Assembly: GCA_021824635.1 (NCBI GenBank)
Contig: JAKAKD010000016.1
Coordinates: forward strand, 1 to 54,861
Direction of reading: 5' to 3'
Length of the DNA: 54,861 bases
Source of the DNA: Bacteroidota bacterium
Lineage (GTDB): Bacteria; Bacteroidota; Ignavibacteria; Ignavibacteriales; Melioribacteraceae
The translations under genes and the position numbers were made by a program. The notes under the pieces were generated by a model. It worked only from the letters and a program-made list of their open reading frames with translations, ran no database searches and was not told the origin of the DNA. This document shows positions 26,210-35,294 of this stretch, piece after piece; position 1 is the first letter of the stretch; each line of letters starts with the position of its first letter.

Positions 26210-26845
26210 ATGAATATCGCATTGACAGACGACCATGAAATAGTAAGAGAAGGACTTAAAAAAATATTATCCAAGCAGAGTGATCTAAATGTTGTTGCTG
26301 AAGCTGCAAGTATTAAAGAATTGGAAAGCAAATTGAGTGAGCAGCAAATTGATTTGGTGATGTTGGATATCTCTTTGCCGGATAAAAGCGGACTCGATTT
26401 TATAAAGGATATTAAAATTCGCTACGCCGATTTGAAAATTTTAATGTTCAGTATTTATCCGGACGAAAAATTTGCAAAGAGGGCAATCAAAATGGGGGCA
26501 GACGGCTACCTGAGCAAGAGCGCTAAACCAAGTGAAATTATTAATGCCATAAGAAAGATTGAAAAAGGCGGGAAATATATGAGATATGAACTGCTTGAGG
26601 AATTAATTTTTAACCCGCTAAAATCCAATGTTGCAGCCAAACATGAAATTCTTTCCGATAGAGAATTCGAAGTGCTTAGATTATTGGCACAAGGGAATAA
26701 AATATCTAAAATTGCTGAAAACCTTAGATTGAGCGCTAATACAATCGCTTCGTACAAAACCCGAATTCAAGAGAAATTAAATATTAAGTCTACGGCAGAG
26801 TTAATTCGATACGCAATTGATAATGATTTAGTTGAGAAATACTAA
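26210..26845 (+). CDS. NarL/FixJ-type response regulator (LuxR HTH)
   Basis: This 211-residue regulator has a receiver domain with acidic residues in LTDDHEIV and the phospho-Asp in MLDISLPDKSG (Asp53). Its C-terminal LuxR helix-turn-helix reads LSDREFEVLRLLAQGNKISKIAENL...SANTIASYKTRIQEKL. I chose the ATG at 26210 (MNIALTDDHEIVREGL), nine bases after the kinase stop; a GTG three codons earlier is possible. It is the expected partner of the upstream kinase. Confidence 0.93.
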   Translation: MNIALTDDHEIVREGLKKILSKQSDLNVVAEAASIKELESKLSEQQIDLVMLDISLPDKSGLDFIKDIKIRYADLKILMFSIYPDEKFAKRAIKMGADGYLSKSAKPSEIINAIRKIEKGGKYMRYELLEELIFNPLKSNVAAKHEILSDREFEVLRLLAQGNKISKIAENLRLSANTIASYKTRIQEKLNIKSTAELIRYAIDNDLVEKY

Positions 26846-26895
26846 CCAAATCAGTTTAGCAAACAGAAATTATATTAGATACCTTTAATTCATAT

Positions 26896-26943
26896 TTGCC
26901 GTAAAACCGACCACATCCTTTTACAAAAAACCACTGCATACAA
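26896..26943 (+). repeat. 48-bp perfect direct repeat, copy 1
   Basis: This 48-base sequence starts TTGCCGTAAAACCGACCACA and ends CCACTGCATACAA. It recurs without change at 28987-29034. It lies about 160 bases upstream of the lipoprotein gene at 27101. Confidence 0.95.
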
Positions 26944-27100
26944 AACCAATCCCCTGTTGTAGTTTAACATTCGAGTTAGAGATGAATATAAAAAGTTAAA
27001 TTCAGCATAGTAGATATATTATGAGTAGAACATGGTTGTAAGCTAATCTAAAATTTTGCTGCATATTAAAATATTTTACCAACAATTGATGAGGAGTGCT

Positions 27101-27547
27101 ATGAAATTCATCATTTTTATATCAATATTATTTATTGCAGTCGGCTGCACAACGATGTTGTTACAGCCTGCTGATTTTTCCTGGCCTGTGGAATCTGTGT
27201 TAAAAGTAAATGATAACGGGTTTGTATCAGAAGAGAGGTATACTTTTGATATAAACGTCAAACCAATTTTTTATGAAGAATTCAATGACTCAAATTCTGT
27301 TGCCGGAAAGGAAATCAGAATTATACGCAACAAAGCCGGTTATTACTACTTCACAGGAGCAGGTTTTAAAAACATTTATATGTTCAAATCAATAGAAGGC
27401 GGGATGAAACTGGAGAATAAAATAAGTATATCAGATTCGCTTGCACTTCAAAAGCCTGCGTTTAATCAGAAACCATCTTATGTTGAATTGATTGACGGAT
27501 CAAATAAATATTTGGTTACAGGTGCCGAAATAGTGAGGTCGAAATGA
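27101..27547 (+). CDS. Small lipoprotein, unrecognised
   Basis: The start at 27101 is set by GAGGAG six bases upstream and gives a 148-residue protein with a lipoprotein signal (MKFIIFISILFIAVGC, Cys at residue 16). The mature part is predicted beta-rich, with no known motif. The stop overlaps the ATG of the next gene (ATGA), so the two are co-transcribed and probably co-translated. The function is unknown. Confidence 0.8.
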   Translation: MKFIIFISILFIAVGCTTMLLQPADFSWPVESVLKVNDNGFVSEERYTFDINVKPIFYEEFNDSNSVAGKEIRIIRNKAGYYYFTGAGFKNIYMFKSIEGGMKLENKISISDSLALQKPAFNQKPSYVELIDGSNKYLVTGAEIVRSK

Positions 27548-28773
27548 AAACGAAAATATTCTTAAGTGTTCTTCTCTTTCTTATAATGAATGCTCTAATG
27601 TTAGCGCAATCGGATTATGAGACATTGCAAAATTTTAAGAGTCAGTATAAACAGATTGAAGAATCAATTAAAAATGTTTCTTCGGTAGATGAGTGCACTA
27701 TTATAAGTGAGAAAATTAATAATCTTAAAAGTGATTTCGCGGGTAATAAAACGTTTCTCAATAAAACCCTTTACCCTGAAAACTTTGAATCGGCTTTTGT
27801 AAAAATTGAAAATGCGCTTGAATCCAAGAAAACAGATTTGGGACAAATAAGCACATTAACAACTCAAGTTGGAACGCTTCAGACTCAAGTCACGCAGTTA
27901 AATCAAAAAAATGAAGAGTTGATTAAACAAATAAATGAATTGATGGTGAAGTCGGAGAAAGATCAAACAACTATTTCCGAACTCAAAAGACTTGTTGCAC
28001 AACTAAGGGGTAATATTAACAAGCGGGATATACTAGTCCGCGACCTAGTTGATAGCCTTCTTGTAGAATTTATAAAGTCTCCACAAAATTTAAGTCAAAA
28101 AGAATCGCAAGCAATTATGTCAAAAGTGAATAAGGCGAATCTGTTCTATAATATTAAACGAACAATTGCTGACAATATCCAATTCACAAAAGTTACACAA
28201 ATGACAACTGATGACCTTTCCCAAATGAAAAAACAGTATACTGATTTTGATAAAGTTTGGAAACAAATTGGACCAAGATTAAGCAGCGTATATCTAAATA
28301 AAAAACAAAAGAAATCTGAGATTGCCCAGATTGATTCTTTATTCATTCAATGGAATGATCAGATAGATGGTGGAATTTGGAGAAGTATCAATAATTTATT
28401 CACGAGCAAAAATATCAATCTTATTCCATTTAACAACGCTAATCAGTTCGTAGATAATGTGAGTGCATTTATTAATGATGAGATAAAAAACCTTGGCGTT
28501 AAAAGTAAAAATGAGTCAAAAGATATTTTCTACACTTTTACAGACAGTGTTTATTATAAAACATTTGTGAAAAAATGGTTTCCTGTCCTCATTGAAAATA
28601 ATATGATGACTCAATCTCAAAAAGATATTATTGATGCGAAAATAGAAATATGGAAAAAAGAAGCCACTTCATCATTTTCATACTGGGTATATATTATAGC
28701 CATTGCCATAATTTTTCTTGTAGTTGCATATATATTCCAAAGAACAAAGAAGAAATCTATTAAGGCGGAATAA
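27544..28773 (+). CDS. Signal-anchored coiled-coil protein with a C-terminal membrane helix
   Basis: The 409-residue protein has a signal peptide (KIFLSVLLFLIMNALMLAQ), a coiled coil at about residues 95-150 (TTQVGTLQTQVTQLNQKNEEL), a long helical region, and a C-terminal transmembrane helix (WVYIIAIAIIFLVVAYIF) followed by a basic tail. The topology suggests a periplasmic body anchored to the inner membrane. It is translationally coupled to the preceding lipoprotein, so they may form an envelope complex. No family is recognised. Confidence 0.78.
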   Translation: MKTKIFLSVLLFLIMNALMLAQSDYETLQNFKSQYKQIEESIKNVSSVDECTIISEKINNLKSDFAGNKTFLNKTLYPENFESAFVKIENALESKKTDLGQISTLTTQVGTLQTQVTQLNQKNEELIKQINELMVKSEKDQTTISELKRLVAQLRGNINKRDILVRDLVDSLLVEFIKSPQNLSQKESQAIMSKVNKANLFYNIKRTIADNIQFTKVTQMTTDDLSQMKKQYTDFDKVWKQIGPRLSSVYLNKKQKKSEIAQIDSLFIQWNDQIDGGIWRSINNLFTSKNINLIPFNNANQFVDNVSAFINDEIKNLGVKSKNESKDIFYTFTDSVYYKTFVKKWFPVLIENNMMTQSQKDIIDAKIEIWKKEATSSFSYWVYIIAIAIIFLVVAYIFQRTKKKSIKAE

Positions 28774-28806
28774 ATTTGTGTAGGTAATTTTCAAATAAAA
28801 TATTTT

Positions 28807-28832
28807 AACCCCGCTTAAGCGGGGTTTCTTTT
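28807..28832 (+). terminator. Intrinsic terminator after the coiled-coil gene
   Basis: AACCCCGC (28807-28814), loop TTAA and GCGGGGTT (28819-28826) form an 8-bp stem followed by TTCTTTT. It ends the two-gene lipoprotein/coiled-coil operon. Confidence 0.9.
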
Positions 28833-28833
28833 A

Positions 28834-28986
28834 ATACTGTCTCGTCCTGAAAAAAGTTGACTACTGATAAACAAAAAATTAGATGAACCGGTGTACAATT
28901 TGGATTTTAGAGCTTAATAAGTACTTTTTCACAGAATAACATTAGATTAAGCCAATAAATAATGCTTATCGAATTTTGCCATATTC
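28834..28986. other. Gene-free stretch, possible insertion-sequence remnant
   Basis: The start (ACTGTCTCGTCCTGAAAAAA then GTTGAC, 28835-28861) resembles insertion-sequence terminal sequences. A short frame after it ends at TAA near 28919, but I cannot identify an element. Otherwise the gap holds only the 48-bp direct repeat further right. Confidence 0.3.
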
Positions 28987-29034
28987 TTGCCGTAAAACCG
29001 ACCACATCCTTTTACAAAAAACCACTGCATACAA
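28987..29034 (+). repeat. 48-bp perfect direct repeat, copy 2
   Basis: Identical to 26896-26943 over 48 bases. It ends 49 bases before the receiver gene at 29084, so it sits in the promoter region of the receiver/lipoprotein operon. Confidence 0.95.
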
Positions 29035-29083
29035 CATAGTTATCAGCGATTAAATTAACACCAAGAATTAAACAACATTTGAG

Positions 29084-29494
29084 ATGAAAATTTTGATAGT
29101 AGAAGGTTCAAAAATTGTTAAAGAAAACCTGATTCGATACCTGGCATTAGAAAATCTATTTGAAGAAGTATTGGAAGCTGAAACAGTGAACGAGGCAAAA
29201 AAGATGATGCAAAAAAATATAATAGATGTAATTCTTTTTGATATTCAACTTCCGGATGCATCCGGATTAGAACTAATGCCGCTTAGCAGAAAAATGCCGC
29301 GACGACCGATAATGATTCTCTGTTCTAACTATAAACTTCCCCAGTATATCAATATTTATAAAAATATGTCGGTCAACTACTTCTTCGATAAGTCTTCTGA
29401 ATTAGCTGAGTTGAAATCGTTTATCAAAAAACTTGTAATGGATAGAAGAAATCTCTCAAATGTAAGTTCAAAAACAAAATTCAAATTAAATTAA
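29084..29494 (+). CDS. Single-domain receiver with an altered acidic pocket
   Basis: A 136-residue CheY-like protein. The phosphorylation site is present (LFDIQLPDASG, Asp53) and so is the conserved Lys (FFDKSSE), but the usual acidic pair after strand 1 reads VEGS, leaving only Glu7. This could alter magnesium binding and phosphorylation. There is no output domain. It lies 10 bases before a lipoprotein gene and shortly after the 48-bp repeat, apparently leading an operon of exported proteins. Confidence 0.85.
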   Translation: MKILIVEGSKIVKENLIRYLALENLFEEVLEAETVNEAKKMMQKNIIDVILFDIQLPDASGLELMPLSRKMPRRPIMILCSNYKLPQYINIYKNMSVNYFFDKSSELAELKSFIKKLVMDRRNLSNVSSKTKFKLN

Positions 29495-29504
29495 AGGAAC
29501 TCCT

Positions 29505-30545
29505 ATGAAACGCCAGTATGCTTTTTTATCATTACTTCTCTTATCAATAACTTTTGCGGCGGTTATAAGTAGTTGTAAAGATCCGCTCGATGTTAATGAT
29601 CCACAGTTTGGAAACAGCAGCCAATCTCAAAAATTTCTGAAGATTGCTGAAACAAGTTCTTCAGTAAATTCATTCACTCCTAACTATAGTGAAGAACAAG
29701 CAATGGCACTTGCCGGAACATTGGGTAAGGGTTTATACCCAGTTCGCATAGGCCAAAAAATGAAACTCGTTGATAAAAATTTAACTCTAGTAAAAGATAG
29801 TACAACTGCGGTTGGAACATTAATCCAAACTTTTGAAGGAACATTGATCATTGAAGGTTCATTCCAACAGCCGACAATTGGAATACGCTCGCATGTTGAT
29901 ACTACAATTCAAAAAAGTTTTTCATCAACAATTACTAGAAAGATCCAATTTAAAAAAGTAGCTAACACCGGAAACGATACTCTTGATTGGAAAGTTAATG
30001 CAGTCTCACTTCCTAATGGAGGGACAACAGGAGATAATATTCAAATAGTTAAAATAAGTTTAACTACACAAGATGGTACTGAAGTTGTTATAGAAGATCC
30101 GAACGCATACTTCTTTAAAGTCGGGAAAGATAATAAGGGTCATGAGAATGATGAGGAAGATGATGACGACAAGGATAATCATGGCTTTGAGGCAGGATTC
30201 GAATTCAAAGAACATGGCTGGGGTAATCTATTAACATGGTACAAAAAAAATCAGCCGGTAAAACTTACTGTGGAAATCTTAAGCAAATCTTCCGATCCGG
30301 ATTTCTTAACAGTTACTTACGGTGCAATGATGAATGGCAATACTAAGACAAAAGAAAAATTTGATTTGGTTTCAAGTACTCAAGAAGGAACTAATTACAG
30401 AAAAGTTTACGAAAGAAGATGGTATACAAACTCGTATGCAGCAAGAATGCACGCTGTTATTAATGCTTTACCAAGATCTGTAGTATACGATACTGAAACA
30501 AGTGTTGAAGAAAAAACTTGGGGAATACCATACAGAGTTAAATAA
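29505..30545 (+). CDS. Lipoprotein with an acidic low-complexity loop
   Basis: The 346-residue protein has a lipoprotein signal (FAAVISSC, Cys24) and begins seven bases after AAGGAAC. Around residues 207-227 is a strongly acidic stretch (HENDEEDDDDKDNHG), possibly calcium-binding or a flexible loop. The rest looks beta-rich and is not recognised. It sits between a receiver gene and another lipoprotein in the same direction, so it is probably part of one exported-protein operon. Confidence 0.78.
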   Translation: MKRQYAFLSLLLLSITFAAVISSCKDPLDVNDPQFGNSSQSQKFLKIAETSSSVNSFTPNYSEEQAMALAGTLGKGLYPVRIGQKMKLVDKNLTLVKDSTTAVGTLIQTFEGTLIIEGSFQQPTIGIRSHVDTTIQKSFSSTITRKIQFKKVANTGNDTLDWKVNAVSLPNGGTTGDNIQIVKISLTTQDGTEVVIEDPNAYFFKVGKDNKGHENDEEDDDDKDNHGFEAGFEFKEHGWGNLLTWYKKNQPVKLTVEILSKSSDPDFLTVTYGAMMNGNTKTKEKFDLVSSTQEGTNYRKVYERRWYTNSYAARMHAVINALPRSVVYDTETSVEEKTWGIPYRVK

Positions 30546-30599
30546 TTTTTTTTGAAGTGAACGAAAACCGACTTAAAATAAATAAAGGAGGACATAATC

Positions 30600-31958
30600 A
30601 TGTTAAACAAAAGAAAATTTCACCGCAATTATGTGTTCAGCATATTGATACTTGTTTTATCAATTGTGTTTGCAGCATGCTCGAACGATAATAACCCTGT
30701 TGATTCAAATCCGAGTGGTACTTCAAAAGTATCTGGACGCGTAACAACGAGTGATGGGTTATCAAAAACATTAGGAAAGAACGGGGGAGCGGCATCAACG
30801 CAGGGAGGAGGCGTTCAAGGAGCGGTTGTTATTTTAGCTCAAGTTCAAGCAGACGGTTCCTTGAGTACTGTTTCAACACAGAGTGTTACAACCGATGTTG
30901 ACGGCAAATTTACAGTTGAAACAAAACTAAGCGGTGTAAAAAATCTTGTTGTTGTTGCAACTCAAAGTTCTACAACCTGGAAAGCTGTAGTTTCTTCTAC
31001 AGTTCAGACTGGAACCACTGTCTATGCACCACCGGTAAACACGGAAGCCACCACGGAAGCAGAAATCTTTATAAGACTAAAAGCTGCCGGTAAAACTAAT
31101 GTAGTTTCCCAGTCGGATGTTCAACTTTACGTCAATGCCGATGTTGCAGCACAAATCAAAGGAAATGCTAATGCCGAGGATCAATTTATAACTTGTTTAG
31201 AAAATGAAGCGAAGACTCGAGCTCAAGCTTCGAGTAATTCATACTTTGGTATTACAAGTAGTCAAACACAAGCAATTGTAGATGCAAGAGCACAAGCTCA
31301 AGCATCATTTGAAGCTGCGTTATACGCAGCTGGAGAATCACAAAGCGCTTCGGAAACAGAATGGAATAATTATCAAAGGGCTATTATTTCTGCTTATACA
31401 AATGCCGGAGTTAAAGTTGAAGCTTACGCCAAACTGATGGGTGGTATATCTTCAAAAGCGTTTGTAAACTCTGCAGCTTCGATGTCATCAAATGCCTACA
31501 TGGCTGCTTCTAAAAGTTATTATTTAAGATTAGCTCTTGTATTAAAAACTGCAACTGAAGTTAAGTTTCAAGAAGCAGGCGCTTCCAGTTCACAGATGAG
31601 CACTGTTGCATCAGCAGGAACCTCTTTATCTGCTTCAATTAAAAATTCAATTACTTTTAATCAGATGATGGATGCATTTGCACAATACCATTCTTCCGTT
31701 GTTGCGCAATTAAAACTTACTTTTAGTGCATATGCTAATGCCATTGATACAATTGAAGCTGGTATGAATGGAATGGGTGGTATGAAGGCAATACTAAATA
31801 CTGCAGTTGGAGCTTCAGTTTCAACTGATGTGATTGTCAACGCTTATGTAAACTTTTTTAATTCATGTAAGACAGCAGCTCAAACTGCAATGACGGGAGC
31901 TTCTTCTGCTCAGGTAAACAGTGTTTCAGAAATATTGATATTAGTAAATATGAACTAG
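30600..31958 (+). CDS. Lipoprotein with a carboxypeptidase-regulatory-like domain
   Basis: The start at 30600 is preceded by AAAGGAGG. A lipobox (IVFAAC, Cys27) follows a hydrophobic signal. Residues about 40-130 (KVSGRVTTSDG, then VDGKFTVETKLSGVKNLVVVA) resemble a carboxypeptidase regulatory-like or pre-albumin beta-sandwich. The remaining ~300 residues are Ala/Ser/Thr-rich and predicted helical. It is a likely surface-exposed lipoprotein; no enzyme motif is seen. Confidence 0.75.
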   Translation: MLNKRKFHRNYVFSILILVLSIVFAACSNDNNPVDSNPSGTSKVSGRVTTSDGLSKTLGKNGGAASTQGGGVQGAVVILAQVQADGSLSTVSTQSVTTDVDGKFTVETKLSGVKNLVVVATQSSTTWKAVVSSTVQTGTTVYAPPVNTEATTEAEIFIRLKAAGKTNVVSQSDVQLYVNADVAAQIKGNANAEDQFITCLENEAKTRAQASSNSYFGITSSQTQAIVDARAQAQASFEAALYAAGESQSASETEWNNYQRAIISAYTNAGVKVEAYAKLMGGISSKAFVNSAASMSSNAYMAASKSYYLRLALVLKTATEVKFQEAGASSSQMSTVASAGTSLSASIKNSITFNQMMDAFAQYHSSVVAQLKLTFSAYANAIDTIEAGMNGMGGMKAILNTAVGASVSTDVIVNAYVNFFNSCKTAAQTAMTGASSAQVNSVSEILILVNMN

Positions 31959-31975
31959 AGAAAAGGAAAAAAGGC

Positions 31976-32070
31976 GTCCAAAAAGTAATAATATTTTTAA
32001 AAATAGCACGCAGATGACACAGATTAAACGGATTTTCACAGATTTTTAATTTGAAAATTACTTTTTGGAC
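31976..32070. repeat. Inverted-repeat element, MITE-like, copy 1
   Basis: GTCCAAAAAGTAAT (31976-31989) and ATTACTTTTTGGAC (32057-32070) are perfect 14-bp inverted ends. The interior (TAGCACGCAGATGACACAG, then ATTAAACGGATTTTCACAGA) closely matches the reverse complement of the interior of 36479-36600. It is non-coding and lies just upstream of the DUF5666-like gene. Confidence 0.8.
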
Positions 32071-32169
32071 AGACCCTTTATCAAACTCAATAAGAGTGCT
32101 AATAGATGTTTCACTTTTTCTTTGAAAATTAAAAAAAATATTTTAATCAAAAATTCGAGGAGAATGGTT

Positions 32170-34590
32170 ATGTTAAATATATATAAGTTGTTATTTAGAA
32201 GAGTAGAAAGCATTTTTATTCTACTTATCATTACCTTTTTATTAAGTGTTCCCGGTAATATCAAAGCTGGAGATGAAATAGAAATTAAGGGTTCAATCCA
32301 AGCAAAGTCCAACACAAGCATTACGGTCAACTCAATAGAGGTCATTGTTACTTCCACGACAAAAATAGAAAGCAGTATGCAAAACAATTTAGCATTCAGC
32401 ATGCTAAAGGTTGGAGACTTTGTAAAGGTGGATGCAAATTCACAAGGGAATGGAACTTTGGTTGCACTTAAGATTCACTTGATGGATGCAAAAACTGAAA
32501 TAGAATTGGAAGGCGCTATACAGGTACGAACTGCAAATTCACTTACGGTTAATGGCACTGAAGTATTTGTTGATTCCAACACAATCATAATTACAAAATA
32601 TAATGCCTCAATAAAATTTACGAATCTTAAAGTTGGGGATAGTGTTTTAGTAAAAGCAACTCAATCAAACAGCGGACTGTTGACCGCAGTAGCAATTATA
32701 GTAAAGACAGAAAATTCCCGCCAGGAAATTGAATTAGAAGGAAGAATACAGGTAATAACAAGTAATTCAATAAAAGTGCGCGATGTGGAATTCTTTGTGG
32801 ATAGTTCCACTATTATTCTTTCACACAAAAAAGGTATTCTACTTTTCAGCGATCTAAAAGTTGGTGACGATGTGGAGGTAAGAGGATTCTTGCGGCAAGA
32901 TTCAACTTATATGGCTTTATACATTCGTGTTGAAAATGAAGAGTTTGAGAACAAAGAACTGGAGATTGAAGGAACAATAACAGCAACTGGTTCCGCCAGT
33001 ATCACAGTCAATATGATAACATTTAAAGTTGATTCCAGCACAGTAATTTATGCTCACGAAGGGGCAATGCTTAGTTTCTCCGATTTGAAAATTGGTGACA
33101 GAGTTGAAGTTAAAGCTGTTTTACTAAGCGATTCAACTTATAGAGCAACTAGAATTAAATTGGAAAATGAAGATTCGGATAATGAACTCGAAGTTGCAGG
33201 ACTTATTGATGTTGTAAATTCCGATAACATTTTCGTTGGCGGTTATCAAATTTATATTAACAGCCAAACCAAAATATACAATCAGTTTAAGCAAAGTATT
33301 TCTTTCGCAGATTTGACAGTCGGAACTTTTGTAGTTGTTAAAGCAAACTTACAGAGCAATATCTATTACGCATCAAAAATAAAAGTAAGAACTGATAATA
33401 GTAACGAGCTGCATGTTACCGGCGCAATCGAGGTTCTCAGCGGAAGTTCGATTACTGTTAAAAGTGTAGTTTTTCTGACTGACCAAAACACAGAGTTCAT
33501 TGATAATAATAGAAACTCGATTACATATAGTGATTTGAAAGTCGGACAAATCATTACTGTTAAAGCATTGCTAACCGGGAATCAATATTATGCGTTGAGA
33601 GTTAAAGTGAAAAGCTTCTGGAGACCGACCGTTATTGTAGAAGGAACGATAGAGAACTTAACTTTGAATTCTATAACTGTTATGGGTAAAACTTTTGCGG
33701 TGGATTCATCAACTCTCGTAGTCGGACATGGAACGGGCGTAATCACTTTTGCAAGTCTTACTTTAGGATTAAAGGTTGAAGTGAAAGGAGCTTTAAGCAC
33801 AAGCGGCGTGTTAACAGCAAAATTAATCAAGGTTCATCCCGATCATGAATTTGAAGTTTACGGAAAGATTAATTCTCTAAGCGGAACTCAATTAGTTATT
33901 GCCGGATTAACAATAATGACAGATCAGAATACTGTTTATTATGATGAGTTTGATAACGCGGTTACTTTCGATAGTCTTAAGGTAAATCAATTTGTAGAAG
34001 TTAAATATGTAAAAACTGTGCTGAACGAAAATCTTGCTGTAAAAGTTGAGATCGAAAAAGATCCGCAAAGTGTTCAGTTCAATGGAATGGTTACAGCCGC
34101 AAGTTCAAGCAATATCCGGCTTTCAATACCATCGTTTTCTATAAACAGTAATACAGTATTTATTAGCTCGACTTATACTCCGGTTCAATCTTCTTCAATT
34201 CAAGTTGGGCAGACAGTTACAGTCTGGGCAAGTCCGGATCAAAGCGGAAATTATAAGGCAGTACAAGTGCAGCAGATTTCCGGATCGGTTACCGCTGTTC
34301 ATGATGGTGGTAATGAAAGTGTACCAACTGTTTTCGAATTGAAACAAAACTATCCAAATCCTTTCAATCCTACTACCAGTATTTCATTTACTTTGTCAAA
34401 AGTTGAGAACGTAAGTTTAACGGTATATAACATAATCGGTCAAGAAGTTGCTTCGCTTGTAAACGGGCAGATGAATGCAGGTTTGCATGTTGTTACTTTT
34501 AACGCTGCCAGGTTAGCATCCGGAATATATTTCTATCGTTTGCATGCTGGTGACTTTGTAGCGATCAAGAAGATGGTATTGCTCAAATAA
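32170..34590 (+). CDS. Secreted protein with nine DUF5666-like repeats and a type IX sorting tail
   Basis: I chose the ATG at 32170, seven bases after GAGGAG (32157-32162); the longer frame has no signal. A signal peptide (FILLIITFLLSVPGNIKAG) precedes nine ~75-residue repeats of the form E-x-x-G-x-I-x-x-x-S-I-T-V-x-x-x-x-F-x-V-D-S-x-T, each followed by F-x-x-L-K-V-G-D-x-V-x-V-K-A, as in DUF5666. The C-terminal ~85 residues (QNYPNPFNPTTSISF to ASGIYFYRL and KKMVLLK) are a T9SS type A sorting domain, so the protein is exported through the type IX system and surface-attached or released. The role is probably structural or adhesive. Confidence 0.88.
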   Translation: MLNIYKLLFRRVESIFILLIITFLLSVPGNIKAGDEIEIKGSIQAKSNTSITVNSIEVIVTSTTKIESSMQNNLAFSMLKVGDFVKVDANSQGNGTLVALKIHLMDAKTEIELEGAIQVRTANSLTVNGTEVFVDSNTIIITKYNASIKFTNLKVGDSVLVKATQSNSGLLTAVAIIVKTENSRQEIELEGRIQVITSNSIKVRDVEFFVDSSTIILSHKKGILLFSDLKVGDDVEVRGFLRQDSTYMALYIRVENEEFENKELEIEGTITATGSASITVNMITFKVDSSTVIYAHEGAMLSFSDLKIGDRVEVKAVLLSDSTYRATRIKLENEDSDNELEVAGLIDVVNSDNIFVGGYQIYINSQTKIYNQFKQSISFADLTVGTFVVVKANLQSNIYYASKIKVRTDNSNELHVTGAIEVLSGSSITVKSVVFLTDQNTEFIDNNRNSITYSDLKVGQIITVKALLTGNQYYALRVKVKSFWRPTVIVEGTIENLTLNSITVMGKTFAVDSSTLVVGHGTGVITFASLTLGLKVEVKGALSTSGVLTAKLIKVHPDHEFEVYGKINSLSGTQLVIAGLTIMTDQNTVYYDEFDNAVTFDSLKVNQFVEVKYVKTVLNENLAVKVEIEKDPQSVQFNGMVTAASSSNIRLSIPSFSINSNTVFISSTYTPVQSSSIQVGQTVTVWASPDQSGNYKAVQVQQISGSVTAVHDGGNESVPTVFELKQNYPNPFNPTTSISFTLSKVENVSLTVYNIIGQEVASLVNGQMNAGLHVVTFNAARLASGIYFYRLHAGDFVAIKKMVLLK

Positions 34591-34712
34591 TTCCTAACAA
34601 AAATCATTGGATGGGAGATAAGTGTTAAAATTTATCTCCCGTTCATTTAGTGACTGATTGCTTATAATGTATATTATAAAAAGTAATGATATAAACATAT
34701 AGGAGATATGTT

Positions 34713-35276
34713 GTGTGTAAGAAATCGTTTTTGATATTATTAATGTTCTTTGGAACAACAGTATTAATCAAAGCTCAATCGGCATCCTATCTCGGTCCAC
34801 AGGTCGGATGGTATAAAGCTGCCGATGCCGATAACAGTAAATTCATGATCGGCGGCGCATTCAGAACAAAGCTGTCGCCTGGTTTTGGTTTGGAAGGCTC
34901 TATTAACTACAGGCAGGAAGAATACAACCACGGCGATGTAACCGTAACAAGCTGGCCTGTAATGGTAACTGCACTTCTTTATCCAATGAATTTTCTTTAT
35001 GGCGCAATTGGAGTAGGCTGGTATAATACGGCATTCGATTATAAGCCTACAATACTCGGTCTCGGTGCAAGTAATCAAACTGAACAAAAATTTGGATGGC
35101 ATTTCGGAGCAGGTGTTCAATTCCCGCTAAGCGAAAACAATGACAATCCGAATACAATCCTCACGGCAGACTTAAGATATGTTTTTTTGAATTATGATTT
35201 TCAAAAAATGCCAGGCGCTTCGGATCTAAAAAGCGATTTCGTGATACTAAATATAGGATTGCTTTTTCATTTATAA
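34713..35276 (+). CDS. Outer-membrane beta-barrel protein, 187 residues
   Basis: It starts with GTG at 34713, seven bases after AGGAG. A signal peptide (KKSFLILLMFFGTTVLIKAQS) is followed by amphipathic strands such as GPQVGWYKAAD and FGWHFGAGVQFPL, ending in DFVILNIGLLFHL, typical of small OmpA/OmpW-like barrels. The next gene begins 18 bases later, so the two form an operon. The ligand or function is unknown. Confidence 0.75.
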   Translation: MCKKSFLILLMFFGTTVLIKAQSASYLGPQVGWYKAADADNSKFMIGGAFRTKLSPGFGLEGSINYRQEEYNHGDVTVTSWPVMVTALLYPMNFLYGAIGVGWYNTAFDYKPTILGLGASNQTEQKFGWHFGAGVQFPLSENNDNPNTILTADLRYVFLNYDFQKMPGASDLKSDFVILNIGLLFHL

Positions 35277-35294
35277 ATAATTAAAGGTGTTGAA

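Noticed and set aside
32058..32402. A 114-codon minus-strand frame
   Set aside because: It lies opposite the start of the DUF5666-like gene, which has a ribosome-binding site and signal peptide; the antisense frame shows only composition-driven hydrophobicity.
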